This document shows, in pieces, positions 47,779-57,763 of a stretch of 64,000 bases of DNA. Position 1 is the stretch's first letter; each line of letters opens with the position of its first letter. A program made the position numbers and the translations under genes. This DNA comes from Comamonadaceae bacterium (GTDB taxonomy: Bacteria; Pseudomonadota; Gammaproteobacteria; Burkholderiales; Burkholderiaceae_C). The notes beneath the pieces are model-generated. The model worked only from the letters and a program-made list of their open reading frames with translations. It did no database searches and was not told where the DNA came from. The DNA is taken from the NCBI GenBank assembly GCA_947475685.1, contig CANJNC010000002.1:53272-117271 (forward strand), read 5' to 3'.

Positions 47779-50151
47779 TTAAGCGTTGCTGCCTACTGGC
47801 ACCAAAATTTCTCGGTGACCGCTGCTGCTCATGGCGCTGACCAGTCCTGCGCGCTCCATGTCTTCGACCAATCTTGCGGCTCGGTTGTAGCCAATTTTCA
47901 AGTGCCGCTGAACCAAGGAGATGCTGGCTTTTCTATTCTTTAAAACAATCTCGACAGCTTGATCATACAAGGGGTCCTTTTCGCCTCCACTGTCACCAAA
48001 GAGATCAATCTCACCCGTCTCCGCATCCACCACGCCGCCTTCAAGAATCCCTTCGACATAATCGGGTGCACCTTGGGTTTTTAAATAGTTGACCACCCGG
48101 TGGACCTCTTCATCACTCACAAATGCACCGTGTACTCGAATCGGGAAACCCGTGCCACTTGGCATGTACAACATATCACCCATGCCCAGCAAGGCCTCGG
48201 CACCCATTTGATCCAGAATGGTTCTTGAGTCAATTTTGCTGCTGACTTGAAAGGCGATGCGTGTAGGGATATTGGCTTTGATCAAACCCGTGATCACATC
48301 AACGCTTGGGCGCTGTGTTGCCAAAATCAAATGAATCCCCGCAGCCCTGGCCTTTTGCGCCAATCGAGCGATGAGCTCTTCAATTTTCTTACCCACGACC
48401 ATCATCAAGTCAGCCAACTCATCGATGACCACCACCACATGCGGCAACCTCGAGAGGGGCTCAGGAGACTCGGGCGTCAAGCTAAACGGGTTGTAGATAA
48501 AATTGCCCTCCTGGGACGCCTCATCGATTTTGACGTTGTAGCCAGCCAAATTTCTAACTCCCAGCTTGCTCATCAATTTGTAGCGACGCTCCATTTCAAT
48601 GACGCACCAGTTCAAAGCGTGGGCGGCTTGACGCATGTCCGTGACCACGGGCGCCAACAAATGTGGGATGCCTTCATAAACACTCATCTCGAGCATCTTG
48701 GGATCGATCATCAAAAGCCGCACATCTCTGGCCTCGGCTTTGTACAAAAGAGACAAGATCATGGCGTTGATGCCCACCGACTTGCCTGCACCGGTTGTAC
48801 CAGCCACCAACACATGGGGCATTTTGCTTAAATCGGCCACAACCGGGTTGCCCACGATGTCTTTGCCTAGACCTATGGTGAGCATCGATTTGGCTTCGTT
48901 GTAAATTTCAGAACCTAAAATTTCACTCAATTTGATGGACTGCCTTCTGGCATTGGGCAACTCCAGGGCCATGAAATTTTTCCCTGGAATCGTCTCCACC
49001 ACTCGAATGGACACCAAACTCAAAGAGCGGGCCAAGTCTTTGGCCAAATTGACAATCTGCGAGCCCTTGACACCCGTGGCGGGCTCAATTTCATAACGCG
49101 TGATCACCGGCCCAGGTGCAGCGGCCACCACACGCACCTCAACGCCAAAATCTTTGAGCTTTTTCTCAATGAGACGGCTCGTCATCTCTAGCGTTTCAGG
49201 AGAGACGGTGTCTTGCCTGACTGCGGAGCTGTCTAACAAATCCACCTGAGGAAGATTGGAGTCAGGCAAATCTGTGAAAAGAGGTTTTTGTCTCTCTCTT
49301 GCAATGCGCGCACTCTTGGGCACCGCCATGGTCTCTGGCTCATACACCAACTTGGTCACATGCGTGTGTCCAATGGACTCAATGCGCTCAACCACGGAGA
49401 TCTCTTCACGCTCCTTGGCCGCCGCTTGCCCCATGGCCAAATCCTGAGCAATTTCTCTTTTTTCTTTAATAGCCACAAACCAATCATCAAGCTGAGCACC
49501 TAAATTCTCTGCCAATTCAACCCAAGAAAAACGAAACACCCAGGCGCCACCGACAATCATAAAAATAATAAATATAAGGCCCGACCCATTGAACCCCAAC
49601 CACTGAACACCAAAGGATCCGGTCAAATAACCAAGCACCCCGCCAGCATAGTGCCCGGGCAAATGATGATCGAAGCGGTAAAGTCGCGTCCACTCCAAGC
49701 CGGTGCTTGAGACCATCAACAGCACCAAACCACTCCAAAAGGACCAAGGCGTATCAAGCCAATGGTGAGTCAGCGCTTGTGTGGTGTTTTCTCGCCTTTT
49801 TGCGTTTTCCTTTGGTGCATTCAAGCGCTCGGCGTGAATTCTGCCCATCAAGGCAGAAACCCAAGAGGACACGCCCGCCATGAAGCACCAAACGAAGGAG
49901 TATCCAAAGAGAAAGTAGCTCATGTCACTGAGCCAAGCGCCAATTTTTCCACCCCAATTGAGTGTTTTGGTCAAAGACCCAGACGTGGTCCATGCCGCGT
50001 CCTGGCTTTGGTGCGTGAGCATTGAAATCAGCCAAAAAACAAGAAAAACGAAACCCAATGTGAGTGCAATTTCTTGAGTAAAGCGCCTAAAACCCGTCAT
50101 CTGATCGGGTTCAGGCGGGTCGTTTCGCAAAGTATGGAGTGAGTAGGTCAT
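47779..50151 (-). CDS. ftsK: DNA translocase FtsK
   Basis: Septal DNA pump for chromosome dimer resolution. It has 790 residues, shorter than the 1329 of E. coli because the Pro/Gln linker is short. Four or five membrane segments lie in the first 190 residues. The alpha domain follows ([17 protein letters not shown]). The motor has Walker [16 protein letters not shown] near 450 and Walker [13 protein letters not shown]. The C-terminal gamma winged-helix domain (about 725-785, [15 protein letters not shown]) recognises KOPS. It is divergent from trxB. Confidence 0.97.
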   Translation of the reverse strand: MTYSLHTLRNDPPEPDQMTGFRRFTQEIALTLGFVFLVFWLISMLTHQSQDAAWTTSGSLTKTLNWGGKIGAWLSDMSYFLFGYSFVWCFMAGVSSWVSALMGRIHAERLNAPKENAKRRENTTQALTHHWLDTPWSFWSGLVLLMVSSTGLEWTRLYRFDHHLPGHYAGGVLGYLTGSFGVQWLGFNGSGLIFIIFMIVGGAWVFRFSWVELAENLGAQLDDWFVAIKEKREIAQDLAMGQAAAKEREEISVVERIESIGHTHVTKLVYEPETMAVPKSARIARERQKPLFTDLPDSNLPQVDLLDSSAVRQDTVSPETLEMTSRLIEKKLKDFGVEVRVVAAAPGPVITRYEIEPATGVKGSQIVNLAKDLARSLSLVSIRVVETIPGKNFMALELPNARRQSIKLSEILGSEIYNEAKSMLTIGLGKDIVGNPVVADLSKMPHVLVAGTTGAGKSVGINAMILSLLYKAEARDVRLLMIDPKMLEMSVYEGIPHLLAPVVTDMRQAAHALNWCVIEMERRYKLMSKLGVRNLAGYNVKIDEASQEGNFIYNPFSLTPESPEPLSRLPHVVVVIDELADLMMVVGKKIEELIARLAQKARAAGIHLILATQRPSVDVITGLIKANIPTRIAFQVSSKIDSRTILDQMGAEALLGMGDMLYMPSGTGFPIRVHGAFVSDEEVHRVVNYLKTQGAPDYVEGILEGGVVDAETGEIDLFGDSGGEKDPLYDQAVEIVLKNRKASISLVQRHLKIGYNRAARLVEDMERAGLVSAMSSSGHREILVPVGSNA

Positions 50152-50252
50152 ATGCAGAGAATAGCTTAACCCAAAAAGCTTGGATGAATCTTAAGTTTTC
50201 CAGTTAAATGCAACGCAATTGTATTAAGGAATTCAGCCCCTTGGCCTTCTGA

Positions 50253-51344
<1,092 letters not shown>

Positions 51345-51409
51345 TTCTTTGGTTCTCATTTGAAGATTTCCGAACCTTGGGCCCACTTCAGTCTGAGGCC
51401 GTAGGCGGT

Positions 51410-51438
51410 TTGCGAAAGTAGATTTGTCGGGCTATAAT
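51410..51438 (+). promoter_or_regulatory. Sigma-70 promoter for rpmB-rpmG
   Basis: TTGCGA (51410-51415) and a perfect TATAAT (51433-51438) are separated by exactly 17 nt. The predicted start at about 51445 would give a leader of roughly 110 nt before rpmB. This is the best promoter match I noticed in the window. Confidence 0.7.
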
Positions 51439-51447
51439 CATGGGCTT

Positions 51448-51478
51448 GGCATCTTTTGACGCACATCAAAGGGATGCC
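51448..51478 (+). promoter_or_regulatory. Hairpin at the 5' end of the rpmB leader
   Basis: GGCATC (51448-51453) pairs with GATGCC (51473-51478), and inside it TTTGA (51555-equivalent position 51455-51459) pairs with TCAAA (51466-51470), with a small bulge. The hairpin starts a few nt after the predicted transcription start. It could stabilise the mRNA or be a control site for ribosomal protein synthesis. Confidence 0.45.
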
Positions 51479-51556
51479 ATTTCATGGGGATACCGCCCCC
51501 CTACTTGGCGAGGTGAGGTTCTTGCGTCTGCAACAACCGTTTTAGGAGTGTTCAAA

Positions 51557-51790
51557 ATGGCACGTGTATGTGAAATAACGGGCAAGCGCCCCATGGTTGG
51601 GAACAATGTATCCCACGCCAACAACAAAACCAAGCGTCGATTTTTACCAAATTTACAATACCGTCGTTTCTGGGTTGAGAGTGAGAACCGTTGGGTTCGT
51701 TTGCGTGTCTCCAGCGCAGCACTTCGCTTAATCGACAAAAAAGGCATTGATACCGTGCTCGCAGATTTGCGCGCTCGCGGTCAAGCTTGA
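51557..51790 (+). CDS. rpmB: 50S ribosomal protein L28
   Basis: 77 residues starting [21 protein letters not shown], the strongly conserved L28 N-terminus (shown to 20 or fewer: [17 protein letters not shown]). Basic and rich in Arg/Asn, ending [15 protein letters not shown] lies about 9 nt before the ATG. An in-frame extension upstream to the promoter region has no support. First gene of the rpmB-rpmG pair. Confidence 0.98.
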   Translation: MARVCEITGKRPMVGNNVSHANNKTKRRFLPNLQYRRFWVESENRWVRLRVSSAALRLIDKKGIDTVLADLRARGQA

Positions 51791-51816
51791 TCACCACCCA
51801 TTGAAAGGACGACATC

Positions 51817-51987
51817 ATGGCTTCTAAAGGCGGACGCGAGAAAATCAAACTCGAATCAACTGCAGGCACCGGACATTTTTACACCACCAGTAAAAACAAA
51901 AAAACGATGCCTGAAAAAATGACGATCATGAAATTTGATCCCAAAGCGCGCAAACACGTGGAATACAAAGAGACCAAACTTAAATGA
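51817..51987 (+). CDS. rpmG: 50S ribosomal protein L33
   Basis: 56 residues: [19 protein letters not shown] at the start, then [20 protein letters not shown] and a basic C-terminus ending ETKLK. It is the cysteine-free form, without the zinc ribbon, as is L32 in this window. AAAGGA stands about 8 nt upstream of the ATG. It lies 26 nt after rpmB. Confidence 0.98.
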   Translation: MASKGGREKIKLESTAGTGHFYTTSKNKKTMPEKMTIMKFDPKARKHVEYKETKLK

Positions 51988-52042
51988 TCTCTTTGCCCGC
52001 TTAAAGCGGGGGCTTATGTGCTACATATAGGCCTACAAGCAC

Positions 52043-52081
52043 AAAAGCCTGCACATGATTTCATGAGCAGGCTTTTTTTTT
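52043..52081 (+). terminator. Strong terminator after rpmG, usable from both sides
   Basis: AAAAGCCTGC (52043-52052) pairs with GCAGGCTTTT (52067-52076), extended inside by ATGA/TCAT, and nine T close it on the plus strand. On the minus strand the stem ends in TTTT, so it may also stop transcripts of the convergent desaturase gene. A smaller CCCGCT/AGCGGG hairpin at 51996-52010 precedes it. Confidence 0.88.
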
Positions 52082-52143
52082 GGGACCCGCGTAGACCTTT
52101 TAAATCGCGCGCTGGCTTTGTTGCATCGTTTCAGCCAGATCTC

Positions 52144-53355
52144 TCATGCCCTGGCCGAGCGCAAGACCGCAGAGAACTCTCGCAAAGCCAAGATCCCACT
52201 GTGCTCAGCTTTGTTGCACCAAGCTTGTAGCTCCCAAGTCAATTGCTCACTCGACGATGAAGTCGACTGCCAAAGAGATCTCAACTCTTCCCTCATTTTG
52301 AGCATGGTATCGATATTGGGCATGGCTTCTCGAGCAGCTTGCAAAGCTTGAAGGGCCGGCTTTGGAATTTTCTCAAAATCACGGTGCACCCATCGCTTGG
52401 CGGTCTTTTGAACCGAGTTGTCCAAATGCTTGTTTAAGTTCTTTAACTCTTGTTGATAAACACCCTTCAACTTCAAAGCGTAATTGGCCATGACCTCATA
52501 ACGATTGGCAATCAAAGCCTCCAATGTTTTGGCATCCGCCACAGGTTTGATGTCCCCGAGTGCAAATTTAGGTGGTACTTTTTTAATTTTCGCCAAGCCC
52601 ACCAACGCCAACGCCTTGATATACACAAATCCAATGTCAAACTCATAGGGCTTGATGGACAGTTTGGCAGAGGTTGGGTACGTGTGGTGATTGTTGTGCA
52701 ACTCCTCACCGCCAATCAAAATACCCCAAGGCACAATATTGGTACTGGCATCGGGTGCTTCAAAATTGCGGTATCCCCAGACATGCCCAACACCGTTGAT
52801 GATTCCCGCAGCCGTCACGGGAATCCAAAGCATTTGAATGGCCCAGATGGTCAAGCCAATCGCTCCAAAAAGCAGCAAATCAATGACCAACATGACGCCC
52901 AGGCCCTGCCAGGGTAGACGGCTGTAAAGCCGCTGCTCGATCCAATCGTCGGGGGTGGCGTGTCCATACTTGTCAAGTGTTTCTTGGTTTTTAGCCTCTG
53001 AGCGGTACAACTCAGCACCTTGCCAAAACACAGTTTTCAACCCCCGTGTTTGAGGACTGTGCGGGTCTTCATCGGTCTCGCATTTGGCATGGTGTTTTCT
53101 GTGAATTGCTGCCCACGCTTTTGTTTGCATGCCCGTGGTCAACCACAGCCAAAATCTAAAGAAGTGCGCAACGGTAGGATGCAAATCCAAAGACCTGTGC
53201 GCTTGATGTCGATGCAAATAAATGGTGACCCCAGCAATTGTGATGTGCGTGAGCGCCAAAGTCACAAGCACGAGGGACCAAGCGCTTAAATTCAAAAGTC
53301 CTTGATCTGCCCAGGTCAATGCGTCATACAAGAGGGAGTTTGTCATCGGTGTCAT
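52144..53355 (-). CDS. Membrane fatty-acid desaturase
   Basis: 403 residues. The three histidine boxes of acyl-CoA/acyl-lipid delta-9 type desaturases are present: HRHQAH (48-53), HRKHHA (85-90) and HNNHHTY (about 218-224). Four membrane segments lie around them. After about residue 260 comes a soluble helical tail of about 140 residues, rich in Lys, Ala, Leu and Ser, longer than the minimal enzyme. It introduces double bonds into membrane lipid acyl chains, so it complements the fab operon of the window. Substrate position is inferred from the boxes only. Confidence 0.9.
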   Translation of the reverse strand: MTPMTNSLLYDALTWADQGLLNLSAWSLVLVTLALTHITIAGVTIYLHRHQAHRSLDLHPTVAHFFRFWLWLTTGMQTKAWAAIHRKHHAKCETDEDPHSPQTRGLKTVFWQGAELYRSEAKNQETLDKYGHATPDDWIEQRLYSRLPWQGLGVMLVIDLLLFGAIGLTIWAIQMLWIPVTAAGIINGVGHVWGYRNFEAPDASTNIVPWGILIGGEELHNNHHTYPTSAKLSIKPYEFDIGFVYIKALALVGLAKIKKVPPKFALGDIKPVADAKTLEALIANRYEVMANYALKLKGVYQQELKNLNKHLDNSVQKTAKRWVHRDFEKIPKPALQALQAAREAMPNIDTMLKMREELRSLWQSTSSSSEQLTWELQAWCNKAEHSGILALREFSAVLRSARA

Positions 53356-53490
53356 AAAAAAATGAATGCCTTAAAAAAAGTCACGTGTTGCTCATTTTAA
53401 CGCCCATGACACTTCTTTGAACAAAAACGCCCATGATTGAGCTTTGGCGCAAGGGGTTGTTCAAGGTGCTTGTTGCCCTGCCAAGGCCGC

Positions 53491-54912
53491 TTAAGAGGTA
53501 CGCTCCCAAATGGCTGCAAAGAATCCATCACAATGGTGCCGATGAGGCCATAGCCTTAAATACAAACCATCGATGGAGCACAAGTCCTTGGCCTGTTGAA
53601 TTTTCAACTGCTCCAAGATATCGACCGCAGCCATGGGCCTAAAACCTGGGTGCGCCAAGGAGAAGGCTTGCGCAATTTTTTCATTTTCTTCCTCTAGCAA
53701 ACTGCATGTGGCATAGACCAAGCGGCCACCTAGTTTGATCAATTTGCCCGCACTCGTGAGGATGTCTTTTTGCTTGACCACCAACTGCTCAATGCCTTGA
53801 AGCGACTGCCTCCACTTGAGATCGGGATTTCTTCTGAGTGTGCCCAATCCCGAGCAAGGGGAGTCCACCAAAACACGATCAATTTTTCCGCTTAAACGCT
53901 TGATGCGCTCATCTCGCTCATGGGCGATGACGGCAGGGTGCACATTGGAGAGTTGGCTCCTCGCAAGCCTGGGCTTTAAGGCATCTAAACGGTGGGCCGA
54001 GGTATCAAACGCATACAAGCGACCCGTGTTTCTCATGCTCGCCCCAATTGCCAAGGTTTTACCACCCGCACCCGCACAAAAGTCCGCCACCATCTCCCCA
54101 CGCTTGGCATCAAGCAGCAAGGCCAACAATTGCGAACCCTCGTCTTGGACCTCCATTGAACCATTTTTAAAACACACCAAATCACTCAAGGTCGGCTTGC
54201 CAGCAATTCTTAAACCCCATGGGCTAAAAGGGGTCAGCACCGCTTTGATGCCCTCAAGCTTTAACTGCGCTTGCACCTCTTCTCTTTTGGCCACAAAGGT
54301 GTTGACCCTCAAGTCCAGGGGTGCAGATGCGTTCATGGCATCGACCAAATCCCAAAACTCTGTGCCAAGTTGCGCTTTCAAAGGTTCTACCAACCACTCT
54401 GGCAAGTTGTGGCGATGGCGATCCAAAAGATCCGAGGTGTTGATCTTCAAGCAGTCTTCTATCCAACGGATCTCAGGCTCAGTCAGTGCAGCCTTTAAAA
54501 ATTCAATCGGGCCTTCATCCTTAGGAGAGTGCCTGCTCTTTTGTGCCGCTTCATTGGCCTTGTAGCGTTGAGCGTCTTTGCTGGGGGTTTTCTTAGGGGC
54601 CTCAGAAGGCCTGAGACTCATTTTGGGTGCGCCTGTCGGTGACTGGTCGATTAAATATTGAGCAAACCCGAGAATCGCCAATCGTCTTTCTTTGGGGCCA
54701 GAGCCAGAAGGTGCAAAATGATCGTACCTGAGCTTAAAGCGCAAAACGTTATAAACCGTTTCTGCCAGCAAGGACCTCTCCCTTTGACCCAATGCATACG
54801 TTTTGCGATGATCACGAAAGAATTTAGAGACAACGGCGTCTGCCGGATGGTCAAATTGAATCACGGTGCGAACCAGGTCGCTACAAGCTTGGAGAAGTAA
54901 TTTTGGATGCAT
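53491..54912 (-). CDS. RsmB/NOP2-family RNA (cytosine-5)-methyltransferase
   Basis: 473 residues from the ATG at 54912. An N-terminal helical RNA-binding part (about 1-110) contains ADAVVSKFFRDHR. The SAM site is VADFCAGAGGKTLAI, with motif IV VDSPCSGLGTLRRNPD and motif VI VYATCSLL carrying the two cysteines of m5C enzymes. A Lys/Ser/Pro-rich insert lies at about 110-150. It may be RsmB (16S C967) or a paralogue; it is not beside fmt, where rsmB usually lies, so no symbol is given. Confidence 0.88.
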   Translation of the reverse strand: MHPKLLLQACSDLVRTVIQFDHPADAVVSKFFRDHRKTYALGQRERSLLAETVYNVLRFKLRYDHFAPSGSGPKERRLAILGFAQYLIDQSPTGAPKMSLRPSEAPKKTPSKDAQRYKANEAAQKSRHSPKDEGPIEFLKAALTEPEIRWIEDCLKINTSDLLDRHRHNLPEWLVEPLKAQLGTEFWDLVDAMNASAPLDLRVNTFVAKREEVQAQLKLEGIKAVLTPFSPWGLRIAGKPTLSDLVCFKNGSMEVQDEGSQLLALLLDAKRGEMVADFCAGAGGKTLAIGASMRNTGRLYAFDTSAHRLDALKPRLARSQLSNVHPAVIAHERDERIKRLSGKIDRVLVDSPCSGLGTLRRNPDLKWRQSLQGIEQLVVKQKDILTSAGKLIKLGGRLVYATCSLLEEENEKIAQAFSLAHPGFRPMAAVDILEQLKIQQAKDLCSIDGLYLRLWPHRHHCDGFFAAIWERTS

Positions 54913-54932
54913 AAGGGTGTATTCTCTCACCC

Positions 54933-55175
54933 ATGAGTGACACAATGCCAAAACCCAATATTTTTATCGATCCTGGAACCTACCGCCACTATAAAGGGGG
55001 GCTTTACAAAGTGCTCTGTATGGCCCTGCACAGTGAGTCACTGGAAACCATGGTGGTTTACGAAGCCTTGAAAAGTGGAGGCGGCACATGGGTGCGACCC
55101 GCTGGTATGTTTTTAGAGACCGTTGAAATTGATGGACAATGCAAACCTAGGTTTGAAAAAGTCAACTCCCCTTGA
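54933..55175 (+). CDS. DUF1653 family protein
   Basis: 80 residues. The DUF1653 pattern is clear: PGTYRHYKGGLYKVL, then a HSE-type motif (ALHSESLETMVVYEAL), then WVRPAGMF and a final RF. Function is not known. It diverges from the methyltransferase gene with only 20 nt between the start codons, so their promoters overlap. Confidence 0.88.
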   Translation: MSDTMPKPNIFIDPGTYRHYKGGLYKVLCMALHSESLETMVVYEALKSGGGTWVRPAGMFLETVEIDGQCKPRFEKVNSP

Positions 55176-55278
55176 GTTTTTCAGAAAAACAACACCTGCC
55201 CCTTTGAACATGCGCGCTTATTCAAACCCCCTTGAGCAACAGCTTTTAGTCCCCAAACATCATTGAACTCTTGACCCC

Positions 55279-55878
55279 GTGAAAAATATCGCCATCTTGA
55301 TCTCCGGTGGGGGCTCCAACATGAAAAGCATCATCAAGCGGTCTCAAAAGGCCCAATGGTTAAAGCGCTATCAAACCCAGATTGGCCTTGTCTTGTCAAA
55401 CGACCCCTTGGCCTCAGGCATTGATTGGGCCAAAGGCCAAGGCTTGAGCACCGCAATCGTGGACCACAAAAATTTCTTGCAAGAAGAAAACCCCCGCCGC
55501 GCTTTTGAAGACGCCTTGATCCACACGCTTGAGCCTCTCGCGCCCGATCTGATCGTTTTGGCCGGTTTCATGCGCATCTTGAGCCCGCATTTTGTCTCTC
55601 GCTACACCAACAAGTTGATGAACATTCACCCCTCTTTGTTACCCGCCTTTACAGGACTGCACACACACCAAAGAGCGATTGATGCGGGTGTCAAATTTGC
55701 GGGCGCAAGCGTTCATTGGGTGAGTGACGTTGTGGACGCAGGTCAGATCATTGACCAAGCGGTGGTGCCGATTTTGCCTGGGGATACGGCTAGCGGTTTG
55801 GCCTCTCGGGTGCTGACCCAAGAGCACTTGCTTTACCCAAGGGCCATTGAAAACTGGCTCAAAACACAAGCCACTTAA
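55279..55878 (+). CDS. purN: Phosphoribosylglycinamide formyltransferase
   Basis: Adds the formyl group from 10-formyl-THF to GAR in purine synthesis. It has 199 residues; GTG start. ILISGGGSNMKSI is the phosphate-binding start, LAGFMRILSPHFV the folate side, and MNIHPSLLPAF carries the catalytic Asn-His. The catalytic Asp lies in HWVSDVVDAGQII. Its TAA overlaps the stop of the convergent HNH gene. Confidence 0.96.
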   Translation: MKNIAILISGGGSNMKSIIKRSQKAQWLKRYQTQIGLVLSNDPLASGIDWAKGQGLSTAIVDHKNFLQEENPRRAFEDALIHTLEPLAPDLIVLAGFMRILSPHFVSRYTNKLMNIHPSLLPAFTGLHTHQRAIDAGVKFAGASVHWVSDVVDAGQIIDQAVVPILPGDTASGLASRVLTQEHLLYPRAIENWLKTQAT

Positions 55879-56450
55879 TCGTTCAGGAGCGCTTGAGCAC
55901 TCAGTCTTGAATTCTTTGGCAAATGCGCCGTCAAGAACTCCATTTGATCGGCCAAAATGCGTCGATTTCTCAAAATAAAGTCCTCCCACAACGAAGGCAC
56001 ATAAGGGGTAAACAAAAGGGGCATCTTGGCTTGCTCAGGGGTTCGGCTGCTTTTTCGGTGGTTACAAGAGCGACACGCTGTGACCACATTCATCCACGTG
56101 TCGACCCCTTGCTGGGCAAAGGGGATGATGTGCTCTCGGGTCAACTCCAACTCTGAGAACAAACCACCACAATAAGCACAGATATTTCGATCTCGAGCAA
56201 ACAACTTCCCATTGGTCAAGCCAGGCCTCAATGAAAAGGGACTGATATTTGGCACCCCTCTCGTGCCAATGATGCTATTGACCGTGATGATGGATTGCAG
56301 TCCCGTGATTGCATTGTGACCCCCTCGAAACACGGCGATCTGAGCCCCCGCCTCCCAACGCACATCATCGGCCGCATAATGGATCACCGCTTGTTCAAGC
56401 GTAATCCAAGACTGTGGCAAACCTTGAGCGGATAACTTCAAAACTTTCAA
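55875..56450 (-). CDS. HNH endonuclease-domain protein
   Basis: 191 residues. I choose the TTG at 56450 because GGGAGG stands 6 nt upstream. The N-terminal 75 residues (MKVLKLSAQGLPQSWITLE...) form a domain I do not recognise from characterised proteins. The HNH part has CAYCG, the metal His in LTREHIIPF, and the second zinc pair CRSCNHRKSS. The ring of zinc cysteines plus HNH suggests a metal-dependent nuclease. No toxin, methylase or phage gene is nearby, so it looks like a resident chromosomal gene. Confidence 0.85.
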   Translation of the reverse strand: MKVLKLSAQGLPQSWITLEQAVIHYAADDVRWEAGAQIAVFRGGHNAITGLQSIITVNSIIGTRGVPNISPFSLRPGLTNGKLFARDRNICAYCGGLFSELELTREHIIPFAQQGVDTWMNVVTACRSCNHRKSSRTPEQAKMPLLFTPYVPSLWEDFILRNRRILADQMEFLTAHLPKNSRLSAQALLND

Positions 56451-56630
56451 TGAACGCCTCCCTTTGAGCAAACCCCAAACGACGAGCTCTTGTCAAACGC
56501 TCTTTATGATGTCCGAGGTTGCAAAATTCATTAAAAAAAAGAGCTCTCAACGAGCACACACTCACTTTGCAGAGACAATATACCTTCTTTTCGTGACAAA
56601 CAAGTATCTTTGGACCTTTTGACTTCAAAC

Positions 56631-57683
56631 ATGAAAATTTTCAGAGGATTTCAACACCCTGATTTGGCCAAGCATTGCGCTTTGACCATTGGGAATTTTG
56701 ATGGCGTGCACCGCGGACACCAAGCCATGCTGGCTTTGCTCAACTCCGAGGCACGGCACAGAGGCGTGCCCAGCTGCGTGATGACCTTCGAGCCCCACCC
56801 CAGAGAGTTCTTTGCCAAGCTTCAGCAAAACCCCTCACTTGCCCCGCCAAGGGTTGCCAACCTGAGGGACAAACTCGATGAGCTCAATCGTTGTGGTGTA
56901 GATCAGTGCGTGGTCCTTCGTTTTGATCATCAACTGGCCAATCAGTCGCCTCAATCCTTTATCCAAAATGTATTGATTCATGGCCTTGGGGCCCAGTACA
57001 TCTTGGTTGGAGACGACTTTCGATTTGGCAAACATAGAGCCGGAGACCACCATTTGCTGACCCAAATGGGTCAACAAATGGGCCTAGATGTGGGCAAGAT
57101 GAACAGTTATGAAATCTCCTTGCCAAGAGCTCACACCTCAAAGACAAGTTCCACGAGCACTGACACCCAAAGCTCTCGCACCCAGCATGAACCCCTTCGA
57201 GTCTCAAGCTCTGCCGTGCGCTTGGCCCTCAGCCAAGGGCACATGGGCGAGGCCTCTCAATTGCTGGGTCGTCCTTATGCCATCTCTGGGCACGTGGTGT
57301 TTGGTCGTCAACTTGGCCGCAGCCTGAATGCCAGAACCCTTAACATTCGCTTTCAAGCGAAAAGTGCTGCAACTCAAGGTATTTTTGTGGTTTGGGTTCA
57401 CGGCCTATCGCCAAAAGCACTGCACGGGGTAGCTAATTTTGGCGTTCGCCCCACGCTTGATCCCAATGATGTCAACGGAGGACAAATCTTGCTGGAAACA
57501 CATTGCCTGGATTGGCCCTCTGAACTCTCAACGGAGGGTGGCTACGGTAAAATCGTCAAAATTGAATTGCTCCACAAACTCCACGATGAATTGAAATACG
57601 ACAGCTTGGAGTCCTTGCAAAAGGGCATCCAAGAAGACTGCGAACATGCACGAGAGTGGTTTCAAAGCCATCCGAACACTTAA
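56631..57683 (+). CDS. ribF: Bifunctional riboflavin kinase / FAD synthetase
   Basis: Makes FMN and FAD. From the ATG at 56631 it has 350 residues. The adenylyltransferase domain (1-190) has TIGNFDGVHRGHQAM and VGDDFRFGKHRAGD. The riboflavin kinase domain (about 205-345) has RPYAISGHVVFGRQLGR and the catalytic Asn/Thr context ARTLNIRF. A Ser/Thr-rich segment of about 20 residues lies between the domains. It heads the ribF-ileS-lspA run, the usual order. Confidence 0.96.
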   Translation: MKIFRGFQHPDLAKHCALTIGNFDGVHRGHQAMLALLNSEARHRGVPSCVMTFEPHPREFFAKLQQNPSLAPPRVANLRDKLDELNRCGVDQCVVLRFDHQLANQSPQSFIQNVLIHGLGAQYILVGDDFRFGKHRAGDHHLLTQMGQQMGLDVGKMNSYEISLPRAHTSKTSSTSTDTQSSRTQHEPLRVSSSAVRLALSQGHMGEASQLLGRPYAISGHVVFGRQLGRSLNARTLNIRFQAKSAATQGIFVVWVHGLSPKALHGVANFGVRPTLDPNDVNGGQILLETHCLDWPSELSTEGGYGKIVKIELLHKLHDELKYDSLESLQKGIQEDCEHAREWFQSHPNT

Positions 57684-57763
57684 AAAGTGACCCTTGTCTC
57701 ACCTTTGAGCGCAGGTGAATGCTTGATTTTATTGATCCCTTAAATTTTCTCCATTCCTCTTTC

